11,507 bases of DNA from JBNJEL01 sp051745835 (GCA_051745835.1 JBNJEL010000063.1:1-11507), one strand, 5' to 3'. Counted from the stretch's first letter, positions 1-7,765 are shown. Numbers and translations are program-made. Notes: generated from the sequence alone by a model not told the origin.

Positions 1-1
1 T

Positions 2-358
2 ACTCATAAGACCGGCGCTTTACTGAAAAGTTCTGTCAGAGTAGGCGCTATCTTAGGTGGGGCTAATGATGATGAGCTTGCAGCACTAACAAGATATGCA
101 GAAGGTATTGGTTTGAGTTTTCAGATTATAGATGATATTTTAGATATAGTTGGAGATCAGAATAAATTAGGTAAGGAAGTAGGTAGTGATCAAGGTCAGA
201 AGAAGGCTACTTTTCCTAGTCTTTACGGATTAGATAAATCGCGTCAGATGGCTAATCAAGAGATTCAAGCAGCTAAAGAAGCAGTTGCTATCTTTAGTAA
301 GCAGGCTAGAGAGCCATTAGTTAAGTTAGCTGATTACATCGTACAGCGCACTTATTAA
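2..358 (+). CDS. ispA: Polyprenyl (farnesyl/geranylgeranyl-type) diphosphate synthase, 3' part only
   Basis: This is the C-terminal 118 residues of a trans-isoprenyl diphosphate synthase; the 5' part lies outside the window. The enzyme condenses isopentenyl diphosphate with allylic diphosphates in the cytoplasm to make C15-C20 precursors. The open frame runs from base 2 and starts with THKTGALL, the conserved family stretch. It continues through the second aspartate-rich motif (FQIIDDILD), which binds Mg-diphosphate, then a GSD...KKATFPSL block typical of IspA, and ends in a family-like YIVQRTY tail. The TTG at 113 is internal and is not the start, because clear homology runs upstream of it. 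dxs follows 39 bp later, the usual ispA-dxs pairing that couples the first and later steps of isoprenoid synthesis. The exact product chain length cannot be read from this part. Confidence 0.93.
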   Translation, partial: THKTGALLKSSVRVGAILGGANDDELAALTRYAEGIGLSFQIIDDILDIVGDQNKLGKEVGSDQGQKKATFPSLYGLDKSRQMANQEIQAAKEAVAIFSKQAREPLVKLADYIVQRTY

Positions 359-397
359 GGTACTAAGTTTTAATCATTAATTGAGAAGGTGATATCT

Positions 398-2272
398 ATG
401 ATGGAGAAGTACTTACAAGATATATCTTCCCCCCAAGATTTACAAAATCTATCTGTAGCTGAATTAAATGAGTTAGCTGAGGAACTTAGACAGAGGATTA
501 TTGCTACTTTATCTAAAACGGGTGGTCATCTAGCTTCTAGCTTGGGAGCTGTCGAACTAACTTTGGCACTCCATACTGTCTTTAATTCTCCGTACGATAA
601 GATTATCTGGGATGTAGGACATCAATCTTATGCTCATAAATTAATTACAGGACGTTATGATAAGTTCTCAACTTTGCGTCAGTATCAAGGGCTAAGCGGC
701 TTTCCTAAACGTAGCGAGAGTGAACATGACGCTTTAAATACTGGACACAGCAGTACCTCTATCTCGGCAGCGTTGGGTATGGCTTGTAGTCGTGATCTTA
801 AAGGTGCGGATAATCATGTGCTTCCTGTAATTGGTGATGGAGCTTTAACCGGTGGAATGGCATTTGAAGCTTTAAATCACGCTGGACATCTGGGGACAGA
901 TCTAACTGTAGTTTTAAATGACAATGAGATGTCAATTGCAGAGAATGTTGGAGCGGTCTCCTCTTATTTAACTAAGCTAAGAACTGAGCCAATGATTCAT
1001 CGCGTCAAAGAGGATGTTGAATCTTTAGTTAATAAAATTCCAGCTATTGGTGGTGGAGTATTAAAGACGGTTAATCGAGTTAAGGAAGGCTTAAAGTACT
1101 TAGTTGTATCGGGGGTTTTGTTTGAAGAGCTAGGATTTAACTATTTAGGGCCAGTTGATGGTCATAATATCAAAGAGTTACAGAAGCTCTTAACTTATGC
1201 GCAGGATTTAAATGGCCCGGTCTTATTACACACTATTACGACTAAAGGTAAGGGCTATCGACCAGCTGAAGAAGCACCAGAGAATTTCCATGGGGCTAGT
1301 CCATTTCATATTAAGACCGGCAATAGTAAGAGTAGTAGACAGTTACCAACCTATAGTCAGGTCTTTGGCAATACAATGTGTCAGTTAGCTCGTCAAGATG
1401 AATCAATAGTTGCTATTACTGCAGCAATGCCGAGTGGAACAGGGTTATGTGACTTTAAGGAGGAGTTTCCTGATCGGTTCTATGATGTAGGCATTGCTGA
1501 GCAGCATGCAATTACTTTTGGTACCGGCTTAGCTTTAGAAGGTCAGCGACCGGTAGTGACACTCTATTCTACCTTCTTACAGCGCGGTTATGACCAATTA
1601 ATTCATGATGTAGCTTTACATGATGCTCCGCTAACGATTGCTATTGATCGGGCGGGAATTGTCGGTAAGGACGGTGAGACACACCACGGTCTATTTGATT
1701 ATGGTTTCTTACGGCAGATTCCAAACTTTATTCTCTTAGCTCCGAAGGATGAGAATGAATTACAACATATGTTGCAGACAGCGATTGCCTATGATGGGCC
1801 CGCTGCTTTACGCTATCCGCGTGGGACAGGTTCAGGTGTAGAGTTAGATACTCAATTAGATGAACTGGAAATCGGTCGAGCAGAAGTCTTAAAAGAAGGT
1901 TCTGATTTAGCAATTCTAGCAATCGGTTCGATGGTGCTGCCCGCTTTAGAAGCTAGTCAAGAGTTAGCTGAGCAGGGAGTAGATGTTACAGTAGTTAACA
2001 GCCGCTTTGTTAAGCCGTTAGATGAAGAGTTAATCTTAAAGTTAGCTCAAGAGCATCACCAGCTGCTAACAATTGAAGAACATCAGCTTCAGGGCGGCTT
2101 TGGTAGCTCAGTCTTAGAATTATTAGCCGATAATGGTGTGACAGATATACAGGTTAGTAGAATGGGGATTGATGATCAATTTGTAGAACATGGCAGCCAA
2201 GATAGATTGTTAGCAGAGTACGGCTTAGATAAAGATGGTATAATTAAGCAGGTAACTGAGTTAGTAGATTAA
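398..2272 (+). CDS. dxs: 1-deoxy-D-xylulose-5-phosphate synthase
   Basis: Thiamine-diphosphate enzyme that joins pyruvate and glyceraldehyde 3-phosphate to give DXP, the entry step of the MEP isoprenoid pathway, also feeding thiamine and pyridoxal synthesis. The product of about 624 residues is full length. Visible landmarks are TGGHLASSLG near residue 41, WDVGHQSYAHK near 71, the ThDP/Mg motif GDGALTGG near 146, the GIAEQHA block near 365 with the catalytic Glu at about 368, and DRAGIVGKDG from about 417, followed by the C-terminal transketolase domain. I chose ATG 398 because AAGGTGAT at 386-393 is well spaced from it. ATG 401 is equally possible, and an upstream in-frame GTG at 389 lies inside the ribosome-binding sequence and is unlikely. 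tlyA starts 13 bp after the stop, and its Shine-Dalgarno sequence overlaps the dxs TAA. Confidence 0.97.
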   Translation: MMEKYLQDISSPQDLQNLSVAELNELAEELRQRIIATLSKTGGHLASSLGAVELTLALHTVFNSPYDKIIWDVGHQSYAHKLITGRYDKFSTLRQYQGLSGFPKRSESEHDALNTGHSSTSISAALGMACSRDLKGADNHVLPVIGDGALTGGMAFEALNHAGHLGTDLTVVLNDNEMSIAENVGAVSSYLTKLRTEPMIHRVKEDVESLVNKIPAIGGGVLKTVNRVKEGLKYLVVSGVLFEELGFNYLGPVDGHNIKELQKLLTYAQDLNGPVLLHTITTKGKGYRPAEEAPENFHGASPFHIKTGNSKSSRQLPTYSQVFGNTMCQLARQDESIVAITAAMPSGTGLCDFKEEFPDRFYDVGIAEQHAITFGTGLALEGQRPVVTLYSTFLQRGYDQLIHDVALHDAPLTIAIDRAGIVGKDGETHHGLFDYGFLRQIPNFILLAPKDENELQHMLQTAIAYDGPAALRYPRGTGSGVELDTQLDELEIGRAEVLKEGSDLAILAIGSMVLPALEASQELAEQGVDVTVVNSRFVKPLDEELILKLAQEHHQLLTIEEHQLQGGFGSSVLELLADNGVTDIQVSRMGIDDQFVEHGSQDRLLAEYGLDKDGIIKQVTELVD

Positions 2273-2285
2273 GGAGTGGTCAGTA

Positions 2286-3098
2286 GTGGCAAAAGAGAGA
2301 TTAGATAAAGTAGTAACTAACCGCGGTCTATTTCCCAGTCGTTCTAAAGCAAAACGCGCAATTATGGCGGGGATGATAATTGTAGATAATGAATTAGTAG
2401 ATAAAGCAGGCACTCAGGTAGATGAAGAGGCGGAGATTAAAATTAAAGGAGATCCCTGTCCCTATGTTAGCCGCGGCGGTTATAAATTAGAGAAGTGTTT
2501 AGAGGAATTTGAGATAGATTTAACCAATCAGGTAGTTATTGATATTGGAGCGTCAACTGGCGGCTTTACTGATTGTGCACTTCAAAATGGTGCTCAGCAG
2601 GTCTATGCGGTTGATGTCGGTTACGGACAGTTAGCTTGGAAGCTGCGTCAAGATGATAGAGTAGTCAATCATGAACGGACTAATGCTCGCTATCTAACTT
2701 CCGCTGATTTTGAGACGGAGTTTGCAGTGGCTACGATTGATGTAGCCTTTATTTCGTTAACCAAAATTCTACCAGCAGTAGTAGATTTATTAGCTGCGGA
2801 TGGCGAGATATTAGCCTTGATTAAGCCGCAGTTTGAAGCAGGCCCTAAGCAGGTAAATAGTAACGGAGTAGTTAAGGATAGTGCAGTGCATAAGCAGGTG
2901 ATCAAGAAGGTAGTTAAAGCTGGACAAGAAGAAGGTTTATCATTAGTTGATCTTTCTTTCTCTCCAATTACTGGAGCACAGGGACATAATATTGAGTATC
3001 TAAGTCACTTTAAGTTAGCCGCTGAACCAATTAGTGATCAAAATTTAAGCTCTCAGGTAGCTCAAGTAGTTAATCAAGCCCACCAAGAATTAAAGTAG
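2286..3098 (+). CDS. tlyA: TlyA family rRNA (cytidine-2'-O)-methyltransferase
   Basis: SAM-dependent RNA methyltransferase of the TlyA/YqxC family; characterised members 2'-O-methylate cytidines in 16S and/or 23S rRNA. An N-terminal S4 RNA-binding domain (residues about 3-60, with SRSKAKRAIMAG) is followed by an FtsJ-like Rossmann domain. The SAM loop is VIDIGASTGGFTDCAL (84-99). The expected K-D-K-E tetrad can be seen as K67, D152 (IDVAFISL), K180 (LIKPQFEAG) and E237 (HNIEYL). At 270 aa the length is normal. The start is GTG 2286, with AAGGAG at 2271-2276 overlapping the dxs stop and a 9-nt spacer. The gene ends with two tandem in-frame TAG codons (3096-3101). Despite the historical 'hemolysin' label, the sequence supports only the methyltransferase role. 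Confidence 0.95.
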   Translation: MAKERLDKVVTNRGLFPSRSKAKRAIMAGMIIVDNELVDKAGTQVDEEAEIKIKGDPCPYVSRGGYKLEKCLEEFEIDLTNQVVIDIGASTGGFTDCALQNGAQQVYAVDVGYGQLAWKLRQDDRVVNHERTNARYLTSADFETEFAVATIDVAFISLTKILPAVVDLLAADGEILALIKPQFEAGPKQVNSNGVVKDSAVHKQVIKKVVKAGQEEGLSLVDLSFSPITGAQGHNIEYLSHFKLAAEPISDQNLSSQVAQVVNQAHQELK

Positions 3099-3128
3099 TA
3101 GGTCATAGATTAGGAGTGTGATGTAAGA

Positions 3129-3986
3129 GTGGATAGAATCGGTGTAGTACTCAATCCAACTAAAGAAGCAGCAGTTGAAGCAGTAAAGAAAGCAATTGCT
3201 TGGCTGCGCGAACATCAGATAGATTACTTAATTGATTATGAGTCAGCAGAGTCAGTCGGAGAAGAGAACTGTAGTGCTTCTTATCAAGCAATGGCTAATC
3301 AGGTAGATGCTCTAGTTGTTTTTGGCGGTGATGGAACGCTACTTAATGTGGCTCGTACTTTTGCTACTGCTGCGGTGCCTATTTTAGGTGTTAATTTAGG
3401 TGGGTTGGGTTTTTTAACTGATGTTGAGTTAGAACGGTTAGATCAAGCGTTAGCAGAATTAGTAGCAGGAGAGTTTGAGATTGAAGAGCGGATGATGTTA
3501 GAAGCAGAAGTGATTAGAGATGAGGAAGTAGTAGAACAGGTGATTGCAGTTAATGAAGTAGTAGTTACTAAGGGCTGTTTTTCGCGGGTGATTGAGCTTA
3601 GTGTTCATCTTGATGGTGAGTACTTAACTACCTATCCTGCTGATGGAGTGATAGTCTCCTCTCCGACAGGTTCGACTGCTTACTCACTGTCTGCTGGAGG
3701 GCCAATTGTTAATCCGCAGTTAGATTCATTGGTAGTGACTCCTATCTGTCCGCACACGCTGCACGCTCGTTCGTTAGTAACTACTAAAGAGGAGACAGTA
3801 GAGATTAAAGTAGAGTCTAATCATGATGATGTTATGCTAACCGCCGATGGTCAGCAGAGTCTTAACTTATTAGCTAGTGATGAGATTAGAGTTAGGAAAT
3901 CTCAATTAGTAACTAAGCTAATTAAGCTAGCGGATAGTAACTTCTATAAAATCTTGCAGAATCGATTACAGAGAAGTGATCTGTAG
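3129..3986 (+). CDS. nadK: NAD kinase
   Basis: ATP- (or polyphosphate-) dependent kinase that makes NADP from NAD in the cytoplasm. The 285-residue product carries the family signatures: GGDGTLLNVART with the catalytic Asp at about 68, GVNLGGLGFLT, a conserved NE in VNEVVV, YPADGVIVSSPTGSTAYSLSAGGP, and PICPHTLHARSLV. The start is GTG 3129. AGGAG lies at 3112-3116, a long 12-nt spacing; the nearer ATG at 3121 is followed at once by TAA, so it cannot start the gene. It sits 30 bp after tlyA and 8 bp before argR, so co-transcription is likely. The tail (about 25 residues after the beta-sandwich) is unremarkable. Confidence 0.96.
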   Translation: MDRIGVVLNPTKEAAVEAVKKAIAWLREHQIDYLIDYESAESVGEENCSASYQAMANQVDALVVFGGDGTLLNVARTFATAAVPILGVNLGGLGFLTDVELERLDQALAELVAGEFEIEERMMLEAEVIRDEEVVEQVIAVNEVVVTKGCFSRVIELSVHLDGEYLTTYPADGVIVSSPTGSTAYSLSAGGPIVNPQLDSLVVTPICPHTLHARSLVTTKEETVEIKVESNHDDVMLTADGQQSLNLLASDEIRVRKSQLVTKLIKLADSNFYKILQNRLQRSDL

Positions 3987-3997
3987 GGGGAATTATG

Positions 3998-4450
3998 ATG
4001 AAAGGTAAACGTCACTTAAAGATTATGAACTATATTCAAGAAGAGGAGATTAGTACACAACAGGAGCTGGCGGCACGTTTAAGAGAAGATGGAATTGCTG
4101 TTACGCAAGCGACAGTATCACGCGATATTAAAGAATTAGGACTAATTAAAGTACCTACTCAAAATCAAGGTTATAAGTATGCCTTACCGCCAGAGCAAGA
4201 AACTAGTGACTTACAAGGTAGGATGGAGCGAATGTTTCAAGATTCGGTAGTTGATATTGAGTCTAGTGAGAATCTGATAGTAATTAGTACTCTACCTGGT
4301 ACGGCTAATGGAGTTGCTTCGTTACTCGATACTGCTGATTGGGATGGAGTATTAGGATCGATTGCTGGTGATGATACAATCTTATTAATTATTAAGCCGA
4401 AGGAAATGGTCTCTCAAATCTTAGATAAGCTGCATCGACTAACTGGTTAA
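3998..4450 (+). CDS. argR: Arginine repressor ArgR/AhrC
   Basis: Hexameric transcription factor that senses L-arginine, represses arginine biosynthesis and can activate its catabolism. The N-terminal winged-helix domain holds RHLKIMNYIQ, TQQELAARL and the DNA-recognition signature TQATVSRDIKELGLIKV. The C-terminal oligomerisation and arginine-binding domain shows PGTANGVASLLD and the GDDTILLI motif with the paired Asp that contacts arginine. Its length of 150 aa is usual. Two adjacent ATGs (3995 and 3998) are possible; 3998 is better placed behind AGGGGGA (3985-3991), which overlaps the nadK stop. recN follows after 14 bp, the conserved ahrC-recN order of Bacillota. No convincing ARG box pair was seen directly upstream, so autoregulation is not evident here. 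Confidence 0.96.
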   Translation: MKGKRHLKIMNYIQEEEISTQQELAARLREDGIAVTQATVSRDIKELGLIKVPTQNQGYKYALPPEQETSDLQGRMERMFQDSVVDIESSENLIVISTLPGTANGVASLLDTADWDGVLGSIAGDDTILLIIKPKEMVSQILDKLHRLTG

Positions 4451-4464
4451 GGAGTGAAGCGAAG

Positions 4465-6213
4465 GTGTTATTAGGACTGACTATCTATAATTTTGCGTTG
4501 ATTAAAAAGTTGCAGTTGGACTTATCGTCTGGATTAAATATTATTACCGGAGAGACCGGAGCTGGTAAATCAATTATCATTAAGGCATTGGAGATGTTAT
4601 CTGGTGGTAGAGCATCGACTGATTATATTAGAAGTGGTGAATCTAAAGCTATCATTGAAGCTAACTATAGTATAAAAGATAAGCAGAAGGTACAAGATAA
4701 GTTAGAATCTTTAGGGATTGACTATCAGATAGCAGAAGGAATTATTTTAACCCGGGAGATTACTCATAACGGGAATAATTGTAGTCGAATTAATGGTCGA
4801 ATTGTACCGCTTAAAGATACCAGAGCGATCTGCCAGGACTTAATTGAGATTCATAGTCAACATGAACATCAGTCACTATTTCAGTCGCGTAAGCAGTTAG
4901 CCTTGTTGGATGAATTTGGTGGTAGTAAGTTAAATAAAGTCTTAGAGCAAGTAGAGAGCAGTTACCAACAGTTAGCTGCTAAAAAGGAGAAGATGGCTCA
5001 GTTAAGTCAGGATGAAAAAGAACAGGCTCGACGGATTGACCTACTTAAGTTTCAGTTAGAGGAGATCGATGAGGCTCAGTTAAGTCCTGGTGAGGATAAA
5101 GAGCTGTTAGCTGCTAAGAAGCGGTTAGGTAATATGGAAGAGATTACTCAAACAGTCGGTCGAATTTATAGTCAGCTCTATGAAAGTAGTTTTGAGTCAG
5201 AAGCTGTAGTTGATCAACTACAGCAATTTGGTAAAGAGTTGGCTGGTATTAGTGACTTTGATGATGAGTTAGAAGCGATTAATGATCAGTTGCAGGAGGC
5301 TACTTATCAATTACAGGAAGTAGCTTATCAGTTAGAAGATTATCAGCATAGTCTGGAGTTTAGTCCCCAGCGGTTAAATGAGATTGAAAAGCGTTTACAG
5401 TTAATTAATCAACTAAAGCGGAAATACGGTGATAATGTAGCCGAGATCTTAGATTATCGAGCTCAGATTCAATCCGAATTAGAAGATTTGGAGTCGCGTG
5501 ATAAACAGTTAGAAGAGTTAGCTGTAGAAATCAAGCAGTTAGAAGAGGATTACTTAACAGCAGCTGATGAACTATCTAGATTACGCCAGGAGGCTGCCGC
5601 AGAGTTTGAAGTTAAGATCTTAGCTGAATTAGAAGATCTATCAATGGAGCAGAGTAAATTTAAGATTGAGTTAACTCCCCGTATTGATAAGAGTGATGAT
5701 CATTTAGAGTTAGCAGATTTAACCTCTTATGGTATTGATCAGATTGAGTTTTTAATTGCTCCTAATCCCGGTGAAGAATTAAAGCCGTTAGCTAAGATTG
5801 CTTCCGGTGGAGAATTATCACGCAGTATGCTAGCTATAAAAAAGGTGATTGCCGAGAGTGACGAAGTAACTACGATGGTCTTTGATGAGGTTGATAGCGG
5901 GATTGGGGGACGAATTGCGGATTTAGTAGCGGAGAAATTAGCGATTATTGCTGCTAATCATCAAGTTATCTGTATTACTCATCTGCCCCAGATAGCAAGC
6001 ATGGGTGATGTTCATTATCATATTTCAAAAAGTGTTAATCAGCAGCGTACTAAAACTGAACTTAAGCGTTTAAATCAAGATGAGCGCATTAATGAATTAG
6101 CGCGTATGTTATCCGGTAGTAGTTTAACCGATGCAACTATTGAACATGCAGCTGAAATGATTAAGTTAGCGAGGAAGAAGAAGGAAGCTCTTTTAGATTC
6201 AGAAGCTGAATAA
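4465..6213 (+). CDS. recN: DNA repair protein RecN
   Basis: SMC-like ATPase that acts early in double-strand-break repair by homologous recombination. At 582 aa it is full length. The N-terminal half-domain begins MLLGLTIYNFALI and contains Walker A GETGAGKS (29-36) and the SQHEHQ block. A long, Glu/Gln/Leu-rich coiled coil spans roughly residues 150-370. The C-terminal half-domain has the ABC signature ASGGELSRSML (from about 446), Walker B VFDEVDSGIGG (D474, E475) and the switch His in ITHLPQIA. The start is GTG 4465, with AAGGAG at 4449-4454 overlapping the argR stop. It is probably the last gene of the ispA-recN operon, because the next gap is longer and holds a candidate new promoter. 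Confidence 0.97.
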   Translation: MLLGLTIYNFALIKKLQLDLSSGLNIITGETGAGKSIIIKALEMLSGGRASTDYIRSGESKAIIEANYSIKDKQKVQDKLESLGIDYQIAEGIILTREITHNGNNCSRINGRIVPLKDTRAICQDLIEIHSQHEHQSLFQSRKQLALLDEFGGSKLNKVLEQVESSYQQLAAKKEKMAQLSQDEKEQARRIDLLKFQLEEIDEAQLSPGEDKELLAAKKRLGNMEEITQTVGRIYSQLYESSFESEAVVDQLQQFGKELAGISDFDDELEAINDQLQEATYQLQEVAYQLEDYQHSLEFSPQRLNEIEKRLQLINQLKRKYGDNVAEILDYRAQIQSELEDLESRDKQLEELAVEIKQLEEDYLTAADELSRLRQEAAAEFEVKILAELEDLSMEQSKFKIELTPRIDKSDDHLELADLTSYGIDQIEFLIAPNPGEELKPLAKIASGGELSRSMLAIKKVIAESDEVTTMVFDEVDSGIGGRIADLVAEKLAIIAANHQVICITHLPQIASMGDVHYHISKSVNQQRTKTELKRLNQDERINELARMLSGSSLTDATIEHAAEMIKLARKKKEALLDSEAE

Positions 6214-6237
6214 TTGTCCAATAATCAGGAAACTTTA
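6208..6237 (+). promoter_or_regulatory. Candidate forespore sigma-F-type promoter for spoIVB
   Basis: GAATA (6208-6212), overlapping the end of recN, is followed after exactly 15 nt by GGAAACTTTA (6228-6237). Compared with the Bacillus sigma-F consensus (GYWTA, 15 nt, GGNRANANTW), each box has one mismatch. spoIVB is under sigma-F and sigma-G control in B. subtilis, so the location fits. GAATA also fits the sigma-G -35 element, but no sigma-G -10 (CATNMTA-like) is present. The call is based on consensus matching by eye and could be chance in AT-rich DNA. A start of transcription near 6243-6246 would give a leader of about 75 nt. Confidence 0.35.
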
Positions 6238-6241
6238 ATTA

Positions 6242-6304
6242 ATGAGATATGATTTTTTAAGTAGATTCTTAGAGGAAGACTACGCAGTTGGGGAGGCTGG
6301 GTAG
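6242..6304 (+). CDS. Possible 20-aa leader ORF upstream of spoIVB
   Basis: ATG 6242 opens a 20-codon frame (begins MRYDFLSRFLEEDY, ends TAG 6302-6304). An AGGA lies 11 nt upstream of the ATG, a poor spacing. The stop codon overlaps the AGGAG (6303-6307) that serves spoIVB, an arrangement that would allow translational coupling. I do not recognise the peptide. If the forespore promoter proposed just upstream is real, transcription would begin at about this ATG, so the frame would be translated only from recN readthrough. It may well be a chance ORF. Confidence 0.2.
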   Translation: MRYDFLSRFLEEDYAVGEAG

Positions 6305-6320
6305 GAGTGTGATTTGATTT

Positions 6321-7646
6321 GTGAAGCGTGGCAGAAAGAAGTATCTGATCTATCTTAGTATTTGTTTAGTATTAATTTCTCTTTTTACTCCCAAGTTTTT
6401 GACCTTAATTGGCTTTCCAGAAGATGTACAGATTATTAAAGGTCATCAACAGCTATTAGATATTGACTTTCCATTTCCAGTCTATATCCGTACTAAAGAG
6501 AGTCAACACTTAACAATTAATGGTCAATCTGTCGGTGAGAATTACTTTAAGGTTGATCTCGGCAAGCCTTTGGCAATTAAGTCTCTTGCTGTGGGTAAGG
6601 TCGATTTAGAATTTAATCTCTTCGGACTAATTCCTATCCGCGAAGCAACAGTTAAGGTGATTCCTCAAGTTAAGGTCTATCCTAGTGGTGAATCAATCGG
6701 CGTAGTTCTTAAATCGCAAGGAGTAATCGTAGTTAAAAAATCATACGTGGTAGGCTCTAATGATCAGAAGTATTATCCAGCTCGAGAAGCAGGAATTGAA
6801 GTCGGCGATAGGATTTTAGCTGTTAATGGAGAGAAGGTAACTAATAAAGAGTCCCTGGCGCAATCAATTAGTTATTATGCTCAACGGCAGGAAGAGATTA
6901 CTATTAAATTAAATCGCGATGGTAATCTACTTTTTAAGAAGTTAAAACCTAAGAAGAATTATGCTGGACGCTATATGGTAGGTATCTATATTGATGATGG
7001 AGCTACGGGCGTAGGTACAATGACCTTTTATGATCCGCGTTCGAAGCGCTTTGGTGCTTTAGGCCATATGATTACTACTCCTAGTAGTAGAACTAAATTA
7101 CCAGTTCGTACAGGTAAGATTGTCCAAGCGGATATTTCTGGTATTCAGCGGGGCAGTAGTGGATTACCAGGAGAGAAGTTAGGTACTTTTTTAGATGAAC
7201 AACAATTACTAGGACGGATTACAAAGAATGATCGCTTTGGAGTTTATGGTAAGGTGGTTAATTCGGAAGCTAATCGCCATTTTTCTGAGCCAATACCTGT
7301 AGCAACAGCATTACAAGTAAAGCGAGGCCCGGCTAAGATTTATACAGTAGTTGCTGGTAATCAAGTTAAAGAGTTTGATATTCAGATCTTAAAGGTAGTT
7401 AAGCAATATCAGCCTCACGAGAAAGGCTTAGTAATTAAGATCACTGATGATGATTTACTCGAACAGACGGGCGGTATTGTACAAGGAATGAGTGGTAGTC
7501 CGATTGTGCAAGAAGGTAAGTTGGTTGGAGCGGTTACTCATGTCTTTATGAATGATTCTACTAAAGGTTATGGTGTATTAGCAGAATGGATGATTGAGAA
7601 GGCAGGCATCATTAGACACAAAATGGCTAATAATTTAGGGGGTTAA
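6321..7646 (+). CDS. spoIVB: SpoIVB serine peptidase (S55 family), stage IV sporulation signal
   Basis: Protease made in the forespore and secreted across its inner membrane, where it cleaves SpoIVFA and so triggers pro-sigma-K processing in the mother cell (B. subtilis knowledge). The 441-aa product has a basic start followed by one hydrophobic segment (about residues 8-31, signal anchor). A PDZ domain covers about 120-205 (REAGIEVGDRILAVNGEKV). The S55 peptidase domain follows. The catalytic residues can be aligned: H249 in GALGHM, S391 in GMSGSPI and D376, with the same 15-residue D-S distance as B. subtilis D363/S378. GTG 6321 is the only usable start, since an in-frame stop (TGA 6315) lies just before it. 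Its AGGAG (6303-6307) is unusually distant (13 nt). Its stop codon is inside a long hairpin. An intact catalytic triad suggests a working sporulation pathway. Confidence 0.96.
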   Translation: MKRGRKKYLIYLSICLVLISLFTPKFLTLIGFPEDVQIIKGHQQLLDIDFPFPVYIRTKESQHLTINGQSVGENYFKVDLGKPLAIKSLAVGKVDLEFNLFGLIPIREATVKVIPQVKVYPSGESIGVVLKSQGVIVVKKSYVVGSNDQKYYPAREAGIEVGDRILAVNGEKVTNKESLAQSISYYAQRQEEITIKLNRDGNLLFKKLKPKKNYAGRYMVGIYIDDGATGVGTMTFYDPRSKRFGALGHMITTPSSRTKLPVRTGKIVQADISGIQRGSSGLPGEKLGTFLDEQQLLGRITKNDRFGVYGKVVNSEANRHFSEPIPVATALQVKRGPAKIYTVVAGNQVKEFDIQILKVVKQYQPHEKGLVIKITDDDLLEQTGGIVQGMSGSPIVQEGKLVGAVTHVFMNDSTKGYGVLAEWMIEKAGIIRHKMANNLGG

Positions 7647-7668
7647 GGATTTAATCCCCTAAATTATT
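7629..7668 (+). terminator. Long hairpin at the end of spoIVB, probable intrinsic terminator
   Basis: AATAATTTAGGGG (7629-7641) pairs perfectly with CCCCTAAATTATT (7656-7668). The stem extends inward by one G-U pair (7642 with 7655) and four A-U pairs to about 18 bp with a GGAT tetraloop (7647-7650). It contains the last codons and TAA stop (7644-7646) of spoIVB. The run downstream (TATTTAAAA) is only weakly U-rich, so termination may be incomplete; the hairpin could also protect the 3' end of the mRNA. It insulates spo0A from spoIVB transcription. Confidence 0.7.
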
Positions 7669-7677
7669 TATTTAAAA

Positions 7678-7704
7678 GGAGGAAATTGGAAATTAATGTA
7701 GAAG
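7678..7704 (+). promoter_or_regulatory. Candidate sigma-H promoter of spo0A
   Basis: GGAGGAAAT (7678-7686) fits the sigma-H -35 consensus RNAGGAWWW completely. After 11 nt comes GTAGAAG (7698-7704), which fits the -10 RNNGAAT except for the last base. In B. subtilis the sporulation-time promoter of spo0A (Ps) is read by sigma-H, so the position, 10 bp after the spoIVB hairpin and about 60 bp before spo0A, is right. A start near 7711 would leave a leader of about 55 nt. No perfect 0A box (TGTCGAA) was found in 7669-7765. A sigma-A alternative (TTGGAA 7686, TACTAA 7709) is weak. Confidence 0.5.
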
Positions 7705-7765
7705 TTAATACTAAGAAAATACATAAATTTCAAATTTTAAAACAATATTATTAAGGGGGATTTTA

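Noticed and set aside
113..358. Short independent gene starting at TTG 113
   Set aside because: Prenyl synthase homology continues upstream to base 2, so this is only the tail of a gene cut by the window edge.
1728..1922. Minus-strand open frame inside dxs
   Set aside because: Shadow of the dxs coding frame, with no ribosome-binding site or recognisable protein.
2690..2905. Minus-strand open frame inside tlyA
   Set aside because: Antisense shadow of conserved tlyA codons.
7686..7754. 22-codon frame from TTG 7686 with AGGAGG upstream, ending on the spo0A ribosome-binding site
   Set aside because: Only 3 nt separate AGGAGG from the TTG, and the frame would overlap the predicted sigma-H promoter and start before its transcript. 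AGGAGG is better explained as the -35 box.
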